This document shows, piece by piece, positions 61,540 to 64,000 of a stretch of DNA of 64,000 bases. Location of the stretch: positions 2,108,001-2,172,000 of the forward strand of contig NZ_JBMEUF010000001.1 of NCBI RefSeq assembly GCF_048820975.1, in the 5' to 3' direction. The stretch is from Glaciecola sp048820975 (GTDB lineage: Bacteria; Pseudomonadota; Gammaproteobacteria; Enterobacterales; Alteromonadaceae). Made by a program: the position numbers and the translations under genes. The notes beneath the pieces were generated by a model that was given only the letters and a program-made list of their open reading frames with translations, had not been told where the DNA came from and made no database searches. Within the stretch, counting starts at the first letter, position 1; each line of letters begins with the position of its first letter.

Positions 61540-64000
61540 ATGACTGCCGTTATGTATTTACAAAAAACAAAAGCTGGGCGCACTTTAAAGTTGTGCTCAT
61601 TCAGCGTGTTACTGCTCACACTGCTTTTATGTGCAATGAATGTATCAGCACAACAAGTGGGTGAAATTATAGGTAAGGTCACTGGGCCTGATGGCGCACC
61701 ACTTGACAATGTGAGTATTCAAGCAAAAGGTGATGTATTACCTAAACCTCGTACCGCCACATCAAAGGCAAACGGTAGTTATCGCTTGCAACTGCTTCCT
61801 CCTGGTAATTATGACGTTACGTTCACCGCAGCAAGCGGCGAAACACAAACCGTAAGTGTTGCAGTATTGCTTGAGCAAAAAACACCGTTAAACATGCAAT
61901 TAGGAGCAGATGACCCTGAACGCATAGTGGTATACGGAAGTAAATTAACCACTTCAACCAATGCGGCACTGGGTAATGCACTAAGTGCCGATACCCTAGC
62001 ACAGCTACCCATGGCAGTAGAATATAGCTCGCTCATTCGTTTAATGCCCGGTGTACAAGTTACTTCCGACAGTGTGCGTGGCCCCAGCGCAGGTGCGAGT
62101 GGCCAAGACAACGGCTACAAATTTGACGGAGCCAATTTATCAGTGCCTTTATTTGGCATTTTAGCGTCATCGCCCTCTACCCACGATATTGCCCATGTGT
62201 CAGTTGAGCGCGGCGGTGCAAGAGCCGTAGGCTTTAATCGAAATGCCGGTGTTACGCTTAATACTGAAAGTAAATCGGGTACCGATGAGTGGAAAGGTGA
62301 CGTAACCTACCGCGTACAAAAAGGTTCATGGCAAGCTGAAGACCAAGACGGTTTAAAGACAGAAGATGATATTGGCTTTGTTACCGCAGGCGTAGGTGGC
62401 CCTATTATTCCCGAGCAGCTCTATTTCTATGGTTCGTACTACACGCGTGATGATTCAAAAGAAAGCGGTAGTAATTCACGCGGCCAATTACCTGATATTA
62501 CGAACGAGCGTGAAGAGTATTTCGGTAAGTTTACATGGACACCAACCGAAGACATTCTGATTAATGCAAGTTATCGTAATTCTGAGGTAACTAGTGCAAA
62601 TCAAGACATTGAAGATGACAACCCGGCTTCTACAGCCGTTGATGGTATAGAAGAATTTGAAGTGATTGTGTTTGATGGCTCTTGGCTTATAAATGATGAT
62701 ACATCCTTAAACATTTCTTACGCCGACACCACGCAGTCTACAGGCTCATTTCCCGTAACTAACCTTGGATTTAGAGGCCAAGCTGGCGAGTCGCTAAACG
62801 TGAGCGACCTAGCATCACAAGGTTACTTTACAGTGCCATCACTTGAAACCCAAGTAGCCACTACGCCAGAAGAGCAAGCTCTGTTAGATACATATAATGC
62901 CGGCGCAGCCGCACTTATTGCAGCCTACGGGGTAAATGGTCAGGCCTTAGGGTCGGTTGGTGCAGCTGGCACCGTGAACGACAACCGATATTTAGGCAAT
63001 ACCTTTGAAATATCGCTAGACCACGTTATTGATACCGACACCATGACCCACGAAATTCATATTGGGTACCAAGAAGAAGAAGGTTCAGAAGAGTTATTTA
63101 GAGTATCAAATGGATGGGGAACCATAGCTTACTGGGGTGGTTTGGACAACGAAGAAGGTGTAATTGCCGCGCCTAATGGCGACCCAGTTCCTGTTGATAC
63201 TGTGTATCGCGCTACCGTGCAAACCCGCGGTTTTGATGCAGGAGGTTTAACTGGCCCCTTGGTTTCATCAAGCAAATCTAAAACCATAGCCGTAAACGAC
63301 ACTATTTACTGGGACGACTTCATTTTTGATGTTGGATTTTTATTAAGCCAAGATGAGCTAATTGGCCAAGGCCTTCGTTCTGCTGATACAAGCTCTGGTT
63401 ATGAAGAAGCTCGCGGCAACACTTATGTGATGAAAAAAGTGGGTTTTAGTGAGACTTTTCAGCCACGCTTAACAGCAACATGGGAATATAGCGATACGGC
63501 TTCAGGGTATGTGAGTTTTGCACGATACAACCCTGCGGTAAGCTCATTAGCACGCGCTGCATCGTGGGATCGTAACACTGGAGGTAGTACTACTTATGCC
63601 TATTTTGATGGCGCAGGCAACTACCTTGATTCACAAACCAATGTTTCGTCTACCGGTAAGTTATTTGCTGATGACCTAAGCCCACGAACCATGCAAGAGT
63701 TTATTATTGGCCACCAAATGCAGTGGAACAATAACTGGACTATTCGCAATCATGTTCGTTATCGCCGTAGTTGGAATTACTGGGAAGATACCAATAACAA
63801 TTCACGTATTGTTTATGACGCAGAGGACTACCAAGGCCGCGTGGCTGGCCTTGCTGAGTTATATCCTAACCTTGTAGCTCGCGCCAATGCGGGTCAATTT
63901 GGCTCACCAGGCCCAAGTGAGCTTTATATTCCAGTGAATAACCTTATTGGTGAAGGTACTTATGTAATAGCCCAGCTAGCTGGCGCCTATACTAAATATT
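61540..64000 (+). CDS. TonB-dependent receptor with carboxypeptidase-regulatory-like domain, 3' end cut
   Basis: First 820 residues of an outer-membrane active transporter; the gene runs past the window end. A signal peptide (about residues 1-37, ending NVSA) is followed by a carboxypeptidase-regulatory-like beta sandwich (IIGKVTGPDGAPLDNVSIQA to about residue 120) and a plug domain (ERIVVYGSKLTTSTNAALGN, IRLMPGVQVTS, NGYKFDGANLS, VSVERGGARAVGFNRNAGV). The beta barrel starts at about residue 245. This type (often annotated OmpA-related or CarboxypepD_reg TonB receptor) imports glycans, peptides or siderophores in marine Gammaproteobacteria; peptides fit the neighbours best. Confidence 0.92.
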   Translation, partial: MTAVMYLQKTKAGRTLKLCSFSVLLLTLLLCAMNVSAQQVGEIIGKVTGPDGAPLDNVSIQAKGDVLPKPRTATSKANGSYRLQLLPPGNYDVTFTAASGETQTVSVAVLLEQKTPLNMQLGADDPERIVVYGSKLTTSTNAALGNALSADTLAQLPMAVEYSSLIRLMPGVQVTSDSVRGPSAGASGQDNGYKFDGANLSVPLFGILASSPSTHDIAHVSVERGGARAVGFNRNAGVTLNTESKSGTDEWKGDVTYRVQKGSWQAEDQDGLKTEDDIGFVTAGVGGPIIPEQLYFYGSYYTRDDSKESGSNSRGQLPDITNEREEYFGKFTWTPTEDILINASYRNSEVTSANQDIEDDNPASTAVDGIEEFEVIVFDGSWLINDDTSLNISYADTTQSTGSFPVTNLGFRGQAGESLNVSDLASQGYFTVPSLETQVATTPEEQALLDTYNAGAAALIAAYGVNGQALGSVGAAGTVNDNRYLGNTFEISLDHVIDTDTMTHEIHIGYQEEEGSEELFRVSNGWGTIAYWGGLDNEEGVIAAPNGDPVPVDTVYRATVQTRGFDAGGLTGPLVSSSKSKTIAVNDTIYWDDFIFDVGFLLSQDELIGQGLRSADTSSGYEEARGNTYVMKKVGFSETFQPRLTATWEYSDTASGYVSFARYNPAVSSLARAASWDRNTGGSTTYAYFDGAGNYLDSQTNVSSTGKLFADDLSPRTMQEFIIGHQMQWNNNWTIRNHVRYRRSWNYWEDTNNNSRIVYDAEDYQGRVAGLAELYPNLVARANAGQFGSPGPSELYIPVNNLIGEGTYVIAQLAGAYTKY

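Overview
The window reads as chromosome of a marine, aerobic gammaproteobacterium, most likely an Alteromonadaceae (Alteromonas/Glaciecola/Paraglaciecola relatives). Pointers are the MSHA-type prepilins, a FadL-type porin, RlmF, a carboxypeptidase-regulatory-like TonB-dependent receptor, LytTR regulation, an ABC-permease/M1-peptidase fusion and AT-leaning codon use. This placement is inference from gene content; no rRNA or tRNA gene is present to fix it.

Left flank (1-28.9 kb) is ordinary chromosome. In order: a 5' catalase fragment running off the edge, a Tat-exported dienelactone hydrolase, an MscS channel, DJ-1/PfpI and glutamine-amidotransferase-fold enzymes, two orphan type IV prepilins, a FadL porin, an SDR, a cupin, a fatty-acid block (hotdog protein, beta-ketoacyl synthase and a divergent desaturase around a 16-bp palindrome), an exported CocE-like hydrolase, a TauE/SafE permease, RlmF, an ABC ATPase with an ABC-permease/M1-peptidase fusion, a LytTR regulator divergent from an acyltransferase, the 3' stump of an alpha/beta hydrolase beside a repeat tract, and a GGDEF-EAL protein.

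From 28,903 to 55,432 lies a 26.5-kb mobile island whose ends can be read almost to the base. It interrupts a strictosidine synthase/SMP-30-like gene: the 5' part is at 55,433-56,238 and the 3' part at 28,584-28,902, both on the minus strand, and joining them restores one frame. Both ends begin TACCCTTG and carry ATGAC at positions 19-23, so they are terminal inverted repeats. The right end carries an overlapping operon of three large tyrosine recombinases and a small TnpC-like protein, the probable mobility module. Cargo: two gene cassettes with attC-like sites but no integron integrase; a Type I restriction-modification operon (hsdM, hsdS, a DUF4268 nuclease-like gene, hsdR) continuing into a potassium-channel gene and a DUF5677-like gene; an RHH-like and an XRE regulator; a winged-helix-like protein overlapping an SF2 helicase; two paralogous lipoproteins; and a Bcp peroxiredoxin. 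It looks like a defence island; the strongest candidates for undescribed function are the two cassette genes, the channel/DUF5677 tail of the R-M operon, the helicase pair and the lipoprotein pair.

Right flank (55.4-64 kb): the 5' part of the broken gene, a third orphan prepilin bracketed by two long direct repeats that also hold tandem 19-20-bp repeats, then a peptide-use cluster (dipeptide epimerase, MurR/RpiR regulator, M14 carboxypeptidase) leading to a TonB-dependent receptor cut by the window edge.
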